Of a stretch of DNA of 64,000 bases, positions 49,893 through 60,284 are shown piece by piece (the first letter of the stretch is position 1; every line of letters starts with the position of its first letter). Under the pieces are notes generated by a model. It ran no database searches and was not told the origin of the DNA. It worked only from the letters and a program-made list of their open reading frames with translations. The position numbers and the translations under genes are program-made. The stretch is from Pseudomonas sp. PDNC002 (lineage in GTDB: Bacteria; Pseudomonadota; Gammaproteobacteria; Pseudomonadales; Pseudomonadaceae): contig NZ_CP070356.1 of assembly GCF_016919445.1 (NCBI RefSeq), positions 1,185,501 through 1,249,500 on the forward strand, in the 5' to 3' direction.

Positions 49893-50678
49893 ATGAGCGA
49901 CGACGTCGAAGACAGCAGCAACCCCAAGGACCGCAAGTACGTCGAGGCGCTCGCCCGCGGACTGGACGTGCTGCGTGCCTTCACCCACGGCTCGGTGGTG
50001 CTCGGCAACCAGGAAATCTCGCGGATCACCGGCCTGCCCAAGGCAACGGTGTCGCGCATGACCTACACCCTGACCCAGCTGGGCTACCTCTGCTACTCGC
50101 AGCAGCACGAGAAGTACCAGCTCGATTCCGGCGTGCTGGCGCTGGGCTACGCGTATGTTTCCAACCTGCGCGTGCGCCAGCTGGCCAAGCCATACATGGA
50201 CGCCTTCGCCCGTCGCACAAACACCACGGTGGGACTGACCTGCCGTGACTGGCTGTCGATGATCTACGTGGAAAACTGCCGCCCGCCGGAAGCGACGTCC
50301 CTGCGCATGGACGCCGGCGTGCGCCTGCCGCTGGCCACTACCGCTGCCGGCCGCGCGTACCTCGCTGCCACTCCGCAGCAGGAGCGCGAGCACTTGTTGT
50401 CGGCGCTGCGGGAGCGTCACGAAGGGGATTGGTCGGTGATGCGTGCTTCCCTCGATGCTTCCTTCGAGGAGTATTACGAGCATGGCTTCTGCCTGTCGCT
50501 GGGCGACTGGGACCGCAACGTGCGCGCAGCGGGCGTACCGCTGCGCCTGGCCGACGGCGGGCTGATGGCGCTGACCTGCGGGGCGCCGTCGTTCCAGCTC
50601 AGCGAAGAGACGCTGCGCGGGTCGCTGGCCCATGAGCTGGAGATTCTGGCGCGGGATATCGAGAGCCTTGGGGCCTGA
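49893..50678 (+). CDS. IclR-family transcriptional regulator
   Basis: A 261-aa regulator with an N-terminal winged helix-turn-helix (about 15-75, EALARGLDVLRAFTHGSVVL, GLPKATVSRMTYTLTQLGYL) and the IclR effector domain (85-255). Of the PcaR/PobR-like size. GAGG precedes the ATG. Its position between the ligase-dehydrogenase unit and the acyl-CoA dehydrogenase unit, with the shared motif in front of both, suggests it controls the catabolic genes. Effector unknown. Confidence 0.92.
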   Translation: MSDDVEDSSNPKDRKYVEALARGLDVLRAFTHGSVVLGNQEISRITGLPKATVSRMTYTLTQLGYLCYSQQHEKYQLDSGVLALGYAYVSNLRVRQLAKPYMDAFARRTNTTVGLTCRDWLSMIYVENCRPPEATSLRMDAGVRLPLATTAAGRAYLAATPQQEREHLLSALRERHEGDWSVMRASLDASFEEYYEHGFCLSLGDWDRNVRAAGVPLRLADGGLMALTCGAPSFQLSEETLRGSLAHELEILARDIESLGA

Positions 50679-50710
50679 TTTTCTTCCTTGCAGTTCCTCT
50701 GCCATTCCGT

Positions 50711-51130
50711 CCCCTCACCCCAGCCCTCTCCCCGAGGAGAGGGAGCCGTTCGGTGCCGGTGGAAGCAATGGAGTCTGCCGGCGAGCGCCTGACTTTACGG
50801 GTACTCCGGACTGTCCCCTCTCCCTTTGGGAGAGGGGGTCGATTGGCGTGTTCGGAAATGACGTGGCTAGCCGGCGAGCGCCGGCCTATCCGTGAGCTCA
50901 GAACAGTCCCCTCTCCCAGAAGGGAGAGAGAGCCGATTGGCGTGTTCGGAAATGACGTAGCTAGCCGGCGAGCGCCGGCCTATCCGTGAGCTCAGAACAG
51001 TCCCCTCTTCCAGAAGGGAGAGAGAGCCGATTGGCGTGTTCGGAAATGACGTAGCTAGCCGGCGAGCGCCGGCCTATCCGCGAGCTCAGAACAGTCCCCT
51101 CTCCCTTCAGGGAGAGGGTTAGGGAGAGGG
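50711..51130. repeat. MITE-like element, tandem array, copy 9
   Basis: The array starts CCCCTCACCCCAGCCCTCTC and ends GGGTTAGGGAGAGGG. Inside are one divergent unit and three direct copies of a 94-bp unit (GATTGGCGTGTTCGGAAATG at 50841, 50935 and 51029) each carrying a GCCGGCGAGCGCCGGC palindrome. The three copies differ at few bases. The whole 493-bp gap is this array; I see no gene in it. Confidence 0.92.
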
Positions 51131-51171
51131 TGCATCCGCCCGTCCCCCAACCTTCCCGCAGGAGCGGCCGA

Positions 51172-52302
51172 TCACGCGACCTCCATCAACTCCGCATAAA
51201 CCTTCAGGTGATGATCGTCATCGCCCAACTGGTGGCTGAGCATCACCAACCGCTTGGCGTGGTGCGCCAGCACGTATTCCCAGGTCATGCCGATGCCGCC
51301 GTGCAGCTGGATCGCCTGCTCGGCGACGTAGCGCGCCGCGCGGGTGACGATGAACTTGGCCGCCGCCAGGGTGCGGCTGCGCTCGGCGTTGTCGGGCTGG
51401 TCGGCGACGCAGGCGGCGAGGATCGCCATGCTGGTGGCCTGTTCCAGCTCGCTGCGCATGTCCACCATGCGGTGCTGCAGCACCTGGAACTTGCCGATGG
51501 GGATGCCGAACTGCTTGCGCGTCTTCAGGTAGTCCAGGGTCAGCGCGCAGGCTTCCTGCAGGCTGCCGAGGGCTTCGGCGCATTGCCCGGCGATGGCGCG
51601 GCCCTGCTGATAACGCAGCGCCGCTAGCGCGTCACCCGGCGTGCCGATGGCTTCGCCGAGGGCGCCGTCGAGGAACAGCTCGCAGGCGCGCTGGCCGTCC
51701 ACGGTCGGATAGTCACGGCGAGTGACGCCGGCCTGCTGCGGGTCGACCAGGAACAGGCCGATGCCCGCCTCGTCCCGCGCATTGCCGGACACCCGCGCCG
51801 ACACGAGGATCGCCTTGGCGCTCTGTCCGCCGATCACCACCGCCTTGCGGCCGCTCAGTTTCCAGCCTGCGCCGGTTTGTTCCGCGCGGGTCTGCACGTC
51901 GTGCAGCTGGTAGTGGCTTTGCGGCTCTTCCAGCGCGACGGCCAATTGCGCCTCGCCGCTGGCGATGCGCGGTAGCCAGTGATCCTTCTGCGGGTCGCTG
52001 CCCAGCTGGGCGATCAATCCGCCTGCGTGCACCACCGATTGCAGGTAGGGCTCCAGGCACAGGCCGCGGCCCAGCTCGGTGAGTACCAGCATGCTCTCGA
52101 CGCCGCCGCCGAAGCCGCCGTGGCTTTCCGGCAGCGACACCGAAGTCAGCCCCAGCTCGCCGAGCTGGCGCCAGAATTCGACGCTGTAGCCCAGCTCGCT
52201 CTGGCTGAAGCCTTCGCGCTTGTCGAATGGATAGGCATCGCGCACCAGACGCGCCGCGGTGTCCTGCAGCATCTGCTGCTCTTCGCTCAGTTTGAAGTCC
52301 AT
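51172..52302 (-). CDS. Acyl-CoA dehydrogenase (second of a pair)
   Basis: FAD-dependent alpha,beta-desaturation of an acyl-CoA. The 376-aa protein has the acyl-CoA dehydrogenase N-, middle and C-domains (MDFKLSEEQQMLQDTAARLV at the start, LKTRKQFGIPIGKFQVLQHR, QLHGGIGMTWEYVLAHHAKR near the end). It lies 10 bp behind another acyl-CoA dehydrogenase; such pairs often form heteromeric enzymes acting on bulky acyl-CoA substrates. Here heteromer formation is only a possibility. Confidence 0.92.
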   Translation of the reverse strand: MDFKLSEEQQMLQDTAARLVRDAYPFDKREGFSQSELGYSVEFWRQLGELGLTSVSLPESHGGFGGGVESMLVLTELGRGLCLEPYLQSVVHAGGLIAQLGSDPQKDHWLPRIASGEAQLAVALEEPQSHYQLHDVQTRAEQTGAGWKLSGRKAVVIGGQSAKAILVSARVSGNARDEAGIGLFLVDPQQAGVTRRDYPTVDGQRACELFLDGALGEAIGTPGDALAALRYQQGRAIAGQCAEALGSLQEACALTLDYLKTRKQFGIPIGKFQVLQHRMVDMRSELEQATSMAILAACVADQPDNAERSRTLAAAKFIVTRAARYVAEQAIQLHGGIGMTWEYVLAHHAKRLVMLSHQLGDDDHHLKVYAELMEVA

Positions 52303-52312
52303 GCTCGGTGCC

Positions 52313-53503
<1,191 letters not shown>

Positions 53504-53512
53504 GGCAGGTCC

Positions 53513-55606
53513 TCAGAGATCGGCGAAGCGGCGGCCTTCGGCCACCAGGCGTTCGAGTAGCGGCGCGGGTTTCCACCAGGCGCCAAGGCGCTGGTGGAAC
53601 TCGCGGATTCGTTCGAGCACGTGGGCAAGGCCGACGCTGTCGGCATGGAACAGCGGGCCGCCGCGCCAGGTGGGGAAGCCGTAGCCGTTGAGGAAGATCA
53701 CGTCGACGTCGCTGGCGCGCTGGGCGATGCCTTCGTCGAGGATGTTCGCCGCCTCGTTGATCAGCGCGTAGATGCAGCGCTCGACGATCTCCTCGTCGCT
53801 CACCGGTCCACGGGTGATGCCACGGTCGGCCGCGGCCTGCTCCAGCATGGCCGGCAGCGCCGGGTTGTCCTGCGGGGCGCGGCCGCCTTCGCCGTACTGG
53901 TAGAAGCCGGTGCCGGTCTTCTGCCCGAGCATCCCGGCGGCGATCAGGTGGTCGAGTACGGTGGGCAGGGTCTGGCCGGGTTTCAGGTTCGGTCGCTGGC
54001 GCGAGCGGATCGCGTGGCTGATATCCAGGCCGGACATATCGCGCACCGCCAGCGGCCCCATGGCCATGCCGAAGGCGCGCAGCGCACGGTCCACCTGCGC
54101 GGGTGTGGCGCCCTCCTCCAGCAGGAACTCAGCCTGGCGGCCGTACTGGAAGATCATGCGGTTGCCGACGAAGCCATCACACACGCCGACCACCACCGAG
54201 ACTTTCTTCAGGCGCTTGCCCAGCTGCATTGCGGTGGCCAGCACGGCGTCCGAGGTGGCCTTGCCCCGCACCACTTCCAGCAGGCGCATGACGTTGGCCG
54301 GGCTGAAGAAGTGCAGGCCGACCACATCCTGCGGACGCTTCGTGAAGGCGGCGATTTCGTCGAGGTCCAGCGAGGAGGTATTGCTGGCAAGGATCGCGCC
54401 GGGCTTGCAGGCGGCGTCCAGTTGTTCGAAGACCTGGCGCTTCACGTCCACGCTTTCGAATACGGCTTCGACCACCACGTCCACGTTGCCCAGCGCGGCG
54501 TAATCGAGTACGCCACTGATCAGGCCCATGCGCCGCTCCATCTCTTCGGCACCCAGGCTGCCACGCGCCACACTGGCGGCGTACAGGCTGCGGGCGCGGT
54601 CGAGGCCGCGTTGCAGGGCTTCGTCGTTCACTTCCAGCAGCTTCACCGGGATGCCGGCGTTGGCGAAGCACAGGACGATGCCCACGCCCATGGTGCCGCC
54701 GCCGATCACTGCGGCGCTGCGCACCTCGCGCGGTTGAGTCTCGGGCGCGAGGCCTTCGACCTTGGCTGCTTCGCGCTCGGCGAAAAAGGCGTGGATCTGC
54801 GCGGCGCGCTGCGGCGATTCCATGCATTGCTGGAACAGCGCGCGCTCGCGGGCGAGACCCTCGCGCAGCGGTAATTGGGTGGCGGCTTCGACGGCGTCGA
54901 TGCAGCGCTGCGGGGAGAACTGGCCGGGCAGGCGTTTCTGCACTTCTCCGCGCTTGTGGGCGATCAGTTCGGCGAGGCCGCTTTCCTGCACGCGCTCGTT
55001 GCGTTCGCCGGTGCGGCGCGGGCCCTTGCCGTCCGTCAGCAGGCGCTGGGCGAAGGCGAGGCCGGTTTCGCTCAGGTCGCCGTCGAACAGTTCGTCGACG
55101 ACATTGAATTCGAGGGCTTCCGGCGCGCGGATCGGCGCGCCGCTGACGATCATGTCGAGGGCCTTTTCCACACCGGCCAGACGCGGTAGGCGCTGGGTGC
55201 CGCCGGCGCCGGGGAGCAGGCCGAGCTTCACTTCCGGCAGGCCGACCTGGGCATCGCGGCGGGCGATGCGGTAATGGCAGGACAACGCGACTTCCAGGCC
55301 GCCGCCCAGGGCGGTGCCGTGGATCACAGCGACACTGGGCTTGGTCGAGCCTTCGATGACCTCGACCACCTCCGGCAGCGAAGGCGCCTGCGGCGGTTTG
55401 CCGAATTCGCGGATATCGGCGCCGGCCATGAAGGTGCGCCCGGAACAGACCAGCACCACCGCGCGGACCTGCGGATCGGCCTCGGCCTGCTGGAAGGCGG
55501 CGAGTAGCCCGGCGCGGACAGCGTGTCCGAGGGCGTTCACCGGTGGGTTGTCGACCGTCACCAGGGCGATGTCACCCCGGCGTTCGAGCTGTACCGCTTC
55601 TGACAT
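53513..55606 (-). CDS. Bifunctional enoyl-CoA hydratase / 3-hydroxyacyl-CoA dehydrogenase (FadB/FadJ-like)
   Basis: Performs the hydration and second oxidation of beta-oxidation in one chain. The 697-aa protein has an N-terminal crotonase domain (1-190; GADIREFG and GGGLEVALSCHYRIA), a linker, a Rossmann NAD domain (GGGTMGVGIVLCFANAG near 300) with NTSSLDLDEIA, and two C-terminal dehydrogenase domains (about 480-690). It is shorter than FadB (about 715-730) and of the peroxisomal-like type. First gene of a unit with two acyl-CoA dehydrogenases; the candidate IclR operator lies 36 bp upstream. Confidence 0.94.
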   Translation of the reverse strand: MSEAVQLERRGDIALVTVDNPPVNALGHAVRAGLLAAFQQAEADPQVRAVVLVCSGRTFMAGADIREFGKPPQAPSLPEVVEVIEGSTKPSVAVIHGTALGGGLEVALSCHYRIARRDAQVGLPEVKLGLLPGAGGTQRLPRLAGVEKALDMIVSGAPIRAPEALEFNVVDELFDGDLSETGLAFAQRLLTDGKGPRRTGERNERVQESGLAELIAHKRGEVQKRLPGQFSPQRCIDAVEAATQLPLREGLARERALFQQCMESPQRAAQIHAFFAEREAAKVEGLAPETQPREVRSAAVIGGGTMGVGIVLCFANAGIPVKLLEVNDEALQRGLDRARSLYAASVARGSLGAEEMERRMGLISGVLDYAALGNVDVVVEAVFESVDVKRQVFEQLDAACKPGAILASNTSSLDLDEIAAFTKRPQDVVGLHFFSPANVMRLLEVVRGKATSDAVLATAMQLGKRLKKVSVVVGVCDGFVGNRMIFQYGRQAEFLLEEGATPAQVDRALRAFGMAMGPLAVRDMSGLDISHAIRSRQRPNLKPGQTLPTVLDHLIAAGMLGQKTGTGFYQYGEGGRAPQDNPALPAMLEQAAADRGITRGPVSDEEIVERCIYALINEAANILDEGIAQRASDVDVIFLNGYGFPTWRGGPLFHADSVGLAHVLERIREFHQRLGAWWKPAPLLERLVAEGRRFADL

Positions 55607-55641
55607 GCTGTGCTCCGTCTTTCTTTTGTTTTACGGAATCA

Positions 55642-55658
55642 TGTTTCGCTGTGCAGAA
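55642..55658. promoter_or_regulatory. Candidate IclR-type operator, site 2
   Basis: TGTTTCGCTGTGCAGAA on the plus strand, that is TTCTGCACAGCGAAACA on the coding strand. It is identical to site 1 (49734-49750) at 16 of 17 positions and lies at the same short distance from its gene. Confidence 0.6.
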
Positions 55659-55705
55659 TACGGTGTTGATTTTTTCTTGTCGATAGGACGGTGATGGATG
55701 TTCTT

Positions 55706-55795
55706 GTAGGAGCGAGGGGGCGCCTAGCCCTTGCTCGCGAACCGTCCGGTACCGGAGTCGCCGGAAACCTCGTTCGCGAGCAAGCTCGCTCCTAC
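55706..55795. repeat. REP pair (Pseudomonas type)
   Basis: GTAGGAGCGAGGGGGCGCCT on the left and TTCGCGAGCAAGCTCGCTCC-TAC on the right, with a GAACCGTCCGGTACCGGAGTC dyad-like centre. This is the GCTTGCTCGCGAA variant common in Pseudomonas genomes. Confidence 0.85.
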
Positions 55796-55820
55796 AAGGG
55801 GGGAATTGTGCTCGGGCTTG

Positions 55821-55958
55821 CCCTCACCCCAGCCCTCTCCCGGAGGGAGAGGGAGCCGTTCGGTGCGCGGCTAGGTTTCGAAGTCACCGGCGAGCGCCGA
55901 CCGAACAGCTCGCTCAGGACAGTCCCCTCTCCCTCTGGGAGAGGGTTAGGGTGAGGGA
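55821..55958. repeat. MITE-like element, copy 13
   Basis: A 138-bp single copy with a clean pair of ends: CCCTCACCCCAGCCCTCTCC on the left and GGAGAGGGTTAGGGTGAGGG on the right (one internal mismatch). With the REP pair and operator it accounts for the 470-bp gap before the DUF1329 gene. Confidence 0.88.
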
Positions 55959-55995
55959 ACGCACTTGCACCGATCCACCCTGCAGCACCCGCCGA

Positions 55996-56032
55996 AAAAC
56001 AAAAACGCCCTCTCCAGATTCCGAAGAGGGCG
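55996..56032 (-). terminator. Rho-independent terminator behind the DUF1302-DUF1329 unit
   Basis: On the minus strand: CGCCCTCTT ... AGAGGGCG stem with a loop of about 9 nt, followed by TTTTTGTTTTTC. It is 45 bp behind the DUF1329 stop. Confidence 0.88.
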
Positions 56033-56076
56033 CCTCAGCCCCAGCTACGCCCAGCCGGGACAAGGGAGCGGAGACC

Positions 56077-57414
56077 TTACTTCGCCCAGCGCCGCAGGTC
56101 CGACGGCGTGTAGTCACTCATCTTCGCCGTCTGCCCGGTCTTCAGCCCGCTGTTCTCCTCGTTCATCAGGCCGTTGACGAAGTAGCGCCCGCTGATCAGG
56201 TCGAACGCTCCCGCCAGCGCCTCGTAGGTGAACTGCTGGTCGTAGTACGGCATGGCGTGGGACTGGTAGTTGCGCCACAGCTCGCCACGGCTGTCGTAGA
56301 ACTCGCCGAGGACGATGTTCCAGCTGTCCTCGTCGAGGTAATAGCGGCGCTTGCTGTAGATGTGCCGTGCGCCGGGTTTGAGGGTGGCTTCGACGACCCA
56401 CACGCGGTGCTTCTCGAAGCGCGCCAGGTCCGGGTTGATGTGGTTGGTCTTGAGGATGTCGGCGTACTTCACCGAACGGTCGTACAGCTTGAAGCTGTTG
56501 TACGGCACAAACAGTTCCTGCTTGCCCACCAGTTTCCAGTCGTAGCGATCCGGTGCACCGTTGAAGCCATCGAGGCTGTCGGCGGTGATCATGCCGTCGC
56601 TGTAGCGCGCGCTGTTGTCATAGGCGATCAGCGGGGCGCGACGCACGCGGCGCTGGCCGGGAATGTACTGCCAGGCGGCGCGCGGTTCGGCGACCTGATC
56701 CATCGGCTCGTGGGACAGCACGGCTTCGCCGGACAGCCGCGCCGGTTCCAGCACGCGGGTCTTGAACAGGTAGAGGATGTTGGCGTCGGCCGGCAGGTCG
56801 GAAATCGTCTGGGCGTAGTTCATCTCGGTCTGCGAGCGCACCAGGCTGTAGACGCCGTTTTCCTTCACGTTGGCCGAGCTGAAGGTTCGCTCGATGCTGC
56901 CGCCACGGTAGCGGGTGATGTGGTTCCAGATCGCCTCGACGCCCTCCCTGGGCAGCGGGAACGGGACGCCCCGGTGGTAATTCAGCACGCCGTTGCCGCC
57001 GTCGGCGAGCTTGCTCTGCTCGGCGTTCCTGCGGGTCTCGGCGTTGATCTCGTCAGGCAGCCGTGCGCTGCGGTGGCTGGGGTAGACGTTGATCCTGTAG
57101 GTGTTGGGGTAGCGCTTGAGCATCGCCTGCTCGCCGGGGCTCAGCCATTGGCTGTACTGCGCGGCGTTGGCCGGGGTGATGCTGAACAGCGGCTTCTCGG
57201 CGGCGTAGGGGTTGGCGTAGCCGCCCTTGGCGTCGACCTGCCCGGCACTGGGTGCCAGGCCGCCGTCCCAGGCGGGGATGCTGCCGTCGGCGTTGGCGGC
57301 CTTCTCGGCGCCCACCGGGGTGAGTTTGCCGCCCAGGTCGGCTGCGGTGTCGGCGTGGGCGCCAACGGCCAGGCCCATGGCCAGCGCCAGGGCAGTGATT
57401 CGCATGAGTTGCAT
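56077..57414 (-). CDS. DUF1329 exported protein (outer-membrane lipoprotein-sorting-like fold)
   Basis: A 445-aa protein with a Sec signal peptide (ITALALAMGLAVGAHA) and the DUF1329 domain over the rest (VGAEKAANADGSIPAWDGGL, FPTPREG-like FPLPREGVEAIWNHITRYRG, LIAYDNSARYSDGM, RYYLDEDSWNIVL). The fold resembles LolA/LolB-like lipid carriers, and these genes almost always pair with DUF1302 genes in clusters for hydrophobic substrates (steroids, fatty acids, esters). The role is thought to be handling of lipids or uptake of hydrophobic compounds. It follows DUF1302 by 11 bp. Confidence 0.92.
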   Translation of the reverse strand: MQLMRITALALAMGLAVGAHADTAADLGGKLTPVGAEKAANADGSIPAWDGGLAPSAGQVDAKGGYANPYAAEKPLFSITPANAAQYSQWLSPGEQAMLKRYPNTYRINVYPSHRSARLPDEINAETRRNAEQSKLADGGNGVLNYHRGVPFPLPREGVEAIWNHITRYRGGSIERTFSSANVKENGVYSLVRSQTEMNYAQTISDLPADANILYLFKTRVLEPARLSGEAVLSHEPMDQVAEPRAAWQYIPGQRRVRRAPLIAYDNSARYSDGMITADSLDGFNGAPDRYDWKLVGKQELFVPYNSFKLYDRSVKYADILKTNHINPDLARFEKHRVWVVEATLKPGARHIYSKRRYYLDEDSWNIVLGEFYDSRGELWRNYQSHAMPYYDQQFTYEALAGAFDLISGRYFVNGLMNEENSGLKTGQTAKMSDYTPSDLRRWAK

Positions 57415-57425
57415 CGGCAGGTTCC

Positions 57426-59255
57426 TCAGAAGTCGACCTTGGCGCTGACGCTGTAGAAGTCGCGGTCGTCGAGCGTGCTGTACTTGTTGTTGCCGAAGAA
57501 GGCGTTGTAGCCGAACTCCAGGCTGTAATCGTTCAGGTAGTTGAAGGCCAGCGACAGACCGGCCGCCATCTGGCCTTCCTGGAACGGGCCGCCCGGATCG
57601 TAGGAGTAGCCCTCCACGTCATGGCGGAAGTTCACGCTGGGCAGCATGTTCACGCCCGGCAGCACGTCGCTGTATTCCAGGCCGGCGCGCAGGCGGTAGC
57701 CCCAGGACCAGGGCGTGGTGAAGCCCTCGTCGGTGCAGTAGCGGTTGGTCACGCCGGTGCTCGGCGCGTTGCAGGCGGCACCGTCCAGGCGCGCGCTGCG
57801 GCCGAAGGCGGCGTTGCGCCCCAGGCGTTCGTCGCCCAGGTCGCCGACATGCACCACGCCGGCCTCGCCCAGCAGGGTCAGGCGCGTGGCGCCGAGCACG
57901 TTGTCGATGATCTGGGTGGCCGAGGTGGTCATCTGCCACACCGGCTTGCGCACCCAGCCGTCCAGGCTCTGGCCGGTGGTGGTGGCGCTGGCCGGAATAC
58001 CCTCGATGGCCGAGCTGCCGGACGGGCCGGTGATCATCGCCACGTTCATGTCGGGGCCGTTCAAGCCCACCGGCATGTTCGGCCGGTAGCTCAGTTCCGC
58101 CGCCAGCGAGGTGCCCCAGCCGGGGAGCGCGCCGTTGATGCTCAGGCCGTAGAGGTGGATGTTCTCCGGGAACGCAGCGGCGTACATCGGGCCCTGCACG
58201 CGGCCGATGGGGAAGTTGCCGGGCTTGCTGGCATCGCGCGCGGTCAGCTCCAGGTAGGGCAGGCGCGCGTGGTAGTTGACGTAGTAGAACGCCGCCTCGG
58301 CATCGTTCAGCGAGCTGATCAGGGTGCGCAGGGCGACGCCCCACTGGCCCTGGTCGGATGGGTCCTGGTCCTTGCCGTGGGCAGCGTACAGACCGCTGGC
58401 CTGCATCTGCGCGTCGGTCTGCACCTGGCTCAGGTACAGCGGTCCGCAGCCGGGCTGGATGGCGTCGCTGGTGGCGAAGAAGGTGCCGCAGCCATCGAGT
58501 ACGCTGGGCCGCCAGTTGTACTGGTAGAAGCCCTCGAGGTTGACCTTGTCGCTCAGGCCGAGGTTGAACGACAGCATCTCCACCGGCAACTGGCCTTCCT
58601 TGATGTCCACGCCGGGCTTGTTGAAGGCGCTGTAGTCCAGCGGGTTGATCACGTTGATGCCGTTCTGGATCAGGATCGCCTCGCCCCAGGACAGCACCTG
58701 CTTGCCGAGCTTGAGGTTCAGCGGATGCTCGTCGACGTCGAAGTCCTTCCACACGTAGGCATCGAGGGTATCGAAGCCGTGGTAGCGCGCCAGGGTCGGC
58801 CAGCCGCTGTCGTCGAAGTCCTTGAAGCGTCCGTCACCGGTTTCGTAGGCGTGGTCGTACCAGTACTTGAAGCGAATGAAAGCGCCCTGCCCTTGGCCGT
58901 CCAGGCTGAAGTCGGTAAGGCCCTTGAACATCTGCGAGATCGGGTCGCCTTTCTTGAAGTTCAGGCGGTTGTCGTCGGCGCTGACGCTGGTGCCGTCGGC
59001 GTTATTGATGTGCTGGGCCTGCACCGCGTTGGCGTGGGTCATCAGGTGCCGGTCCGGGTCCTGCGCCGACCAGCTGGCGCCCAGGCTCAGGGTGGTCTTG
59101 GTGGACAGGCTCCAGTCGTCATTCAGCTCGAAGGTGGTGGCCTGCGCGTGGCTGGCGCCGGTTACCGCGAGGCTCAGCAGGAGAGGTTGGGCAATGCAGC
59201 GTGGGCGCCGCCCCCGGCAGACGGGGGGAACGGCGGCCGGATGGATTCTTGTCAT
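57426..59255 (-). CDS. DUF1302 outer-membrane protein
   Basis: A 609-aa protein with a signal peptide (residues about 18-37, CIAQPLLLSLAVTGASHA) and a beta-barrel-like rest rich in alternating hydrophobic and aromatic residues, ending in Phe (VSAKVDF), as outer-membrane proteins do. Conserved DUF1302 segments include LKLGKQVLSWGEAILIQNGINVINPLDY. It is the partner of the DUF1329 protein and may form a channel or binding site for hydrophobic substrates. The ATG at 59255 is chosen; an upstream frame to 59318 is not signal-like. Confidence 0.92.
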   Translation of the reverse strand: MTRIHPAAVPPVCRGRRPRCIAQPLLLSLAVTGASHAQATTFELNDDWSLSTKTTLSLGASWSAQDPDRHLMTHANAVQAQHINNADGTSVSADDNRLNFKKGDPISQMFKGLTDFSLDGQGQGAFIRFKYWYDHAYETGDGRFKDFDDSGWPTLARYHGFDTLDAYVWKDFDVDEHPLNLKLGKQVLSWGEAILIQNGINVINPLDYSAFNKPGVDIKEGQLPVEMLSFNLGLSDKVNLEGFYQYNWRPSVLDGCGTFFATSDAIQPGCGPLYLSQVQTDAQMQASGLYAAHGKDQDPSDQGQWGVALRTLISSLNDAEAAFYYVNYHARLPYLELTARDASKPGNFPIGRVQGPMYAAAFPENIHLYGLSINGALPGWGTSLAAELSYRPNMPVGLNGPDMNVAMITGPSGSSAIEGIPASATTTGQSLDGWVRKPVWQMTTSATQIIDNVLGATRLTLLGEAGVVHVGDLGDERLGRNAAFGRSARLDGAACNAPSTGVTNRYCTDEGFTTPWSWGYRLRAGLEYSDVLPGVNMLPSVNFRHDVEGYSYDPGGPFQEGQMAAGLSLAFNYLNDYSLEFGYNAFFGNNKYSTLDDRDFYSVSAKVDF

Positions 59256-59339
59256 TATGGGCTCCGGGTATGAGGTACCGCGGGAGCACCATGACGGCGG
59301 CGGGCTTTTCAGCCACAAGCCGGGAGCGACAAATTTCGA

Positions 59340-60188
59340 TCATGCGTGGATCGATTGGCCCAGGCGGAACTGCTTGGGCGTGACGCCGAAGCGTTTACGG
59401 AAGGCGCGGATGAAGTTGCCGCTCTGGCGGTAGCCGATGCGTTCGGCGATGCGCTCGATGGGCTGGTCGGAGGAGCGCAGCCAGATGCGCGCCAGGCTCA
59501 GGCCATCGCCCTCCCCGGTCTGCGCGGCGCCGCACCATTGGCGGTGCAGACTCTGGTAGAGGAACTCGTTGGCGCCCAGCAGCGGCGTGTCCAGCAGTGC
59601 AGTGGGCAATTGCAGGAACGGCGTCGGCGTGACCTGCCACGGCACGTTCCAGAGCGTCAGCATTTCCTCGCAGCGCTGGCGCGGGCCGATCCCCACGGCG
59701 TTGAACACGCCCTGCGGCGAGCGGCCGATCCGCCGCGAGATATTGCGGATCAAGGTGAGCACGGCGGCGTCGAGGCCGAAGTGGTGCAGGTCCTGGGTGA
59801 CCGGATCGAGGACCAGGCGAGTGTTCTCGCCATCTAACTCCAACCGCGCGTCCACGCAATTGGTCACCGTCGGCACGTGCTCGCAGAAGGCGCGCAGGCT
59901 GGTGCCCAGGTCCGGCGCGGAGTCCAGCAGGATATTCAGCCCCTGCAGGCAATGAGTCGCCATGCCGTTGACCAGCTCGCAGCCGAAGTGCGGATTGCCG
60001 CTGGCCCGCTCGCACTCGCGCCACAGCTGTTCCACCTGCAATGCCGGAATGCGCGCGCGGTGATCCTCCAGCAGCGCCTCGGCGATGCCGGCGCGCAGCC
60101 GCAGGTCGACGGCGCTGAGCCCGAGGCGGGCGGCGTGCAGCAGGATGGTGCTGGCGAAGGCACTGGAAGCGAAGAGCAGGGGGGACAT
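59340..60188 (-). CDS. AraC-family regulator with arabinose-binding-like N-domain
   Basis: A 282-aa regulator: N-domain of the type found in ArgR/OruR-like AraC proteins (residues about 10-180, ELVNGMATHCLQGLNILLDSA) and a C-terminal helix-turn-helix (about 225-280, SSDQPIERIAERIGYRQSGN, FIRAFRKRFGVTPKQFR). At 282 aa it is shorter than the usual 330-340, with a reduced linker before the DNA-binding part. It is 84 bp upstream of DUF1302 in the same direction and is a candidate regulator of that unit. Confidence 0.88.
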   Translation of the reverse strand: MSPLLFASSAFASTILLHAARLGLSAVDLRLRAGIAEALLEDHRARIPALQVEQLWRECERASGNPHFGCELVNGMATHCLQGLNILLDSAPDLGTSLRAFCEHVPTVTNCVDARLELDGENTRLVLDPVTQDLHHFGLDAAVLTLIRNISRRIGRSPQGVFNAVGIGPRQRCEEMLTLWNVPWQVTPTPFLQLPTALLDTPLLGANEFLYQSLHRQWCGAAQTGEGDGLSLARIWLRSSDQPIERIAERIGYRQSGNFIRAFRKRFGVTPKQFRLGQSIHA

Positions 60189-60197
60189 GGCGGGGTA

Positions 60198-60271
60198 CCG
60201 GTTCAGCGACCGGTTTACTAGATCAGCTCGCTCTGTTATCCATCAAATTCATTCGACTCAACACTTTGATG
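60198..60271. promoter_or_regulatory. Dyads between divergent AraC and LysR genes
   Basis: In the 96-bp gap, ACCGGT occurs twice (60198-60203 and 60209-60214), 11 bp apart, and CATCAAA (60241-60247) is exactly inverted as TTTGATG (60265-60271). One helical turn between the ACCGGT copies and the closeness of both starts suggest operators for one or both regulators. Confidence 0.4.
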
Positions 60272-60284
60272 CGCAGGATGCATG

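Noticed and set aside
50841..51122. Possible CRISPR array
   Set aside because: The repeat unit is 94 bp and directly adjoining, with no unique spacers, and no cas genes are present; it is a tandem repeat element.
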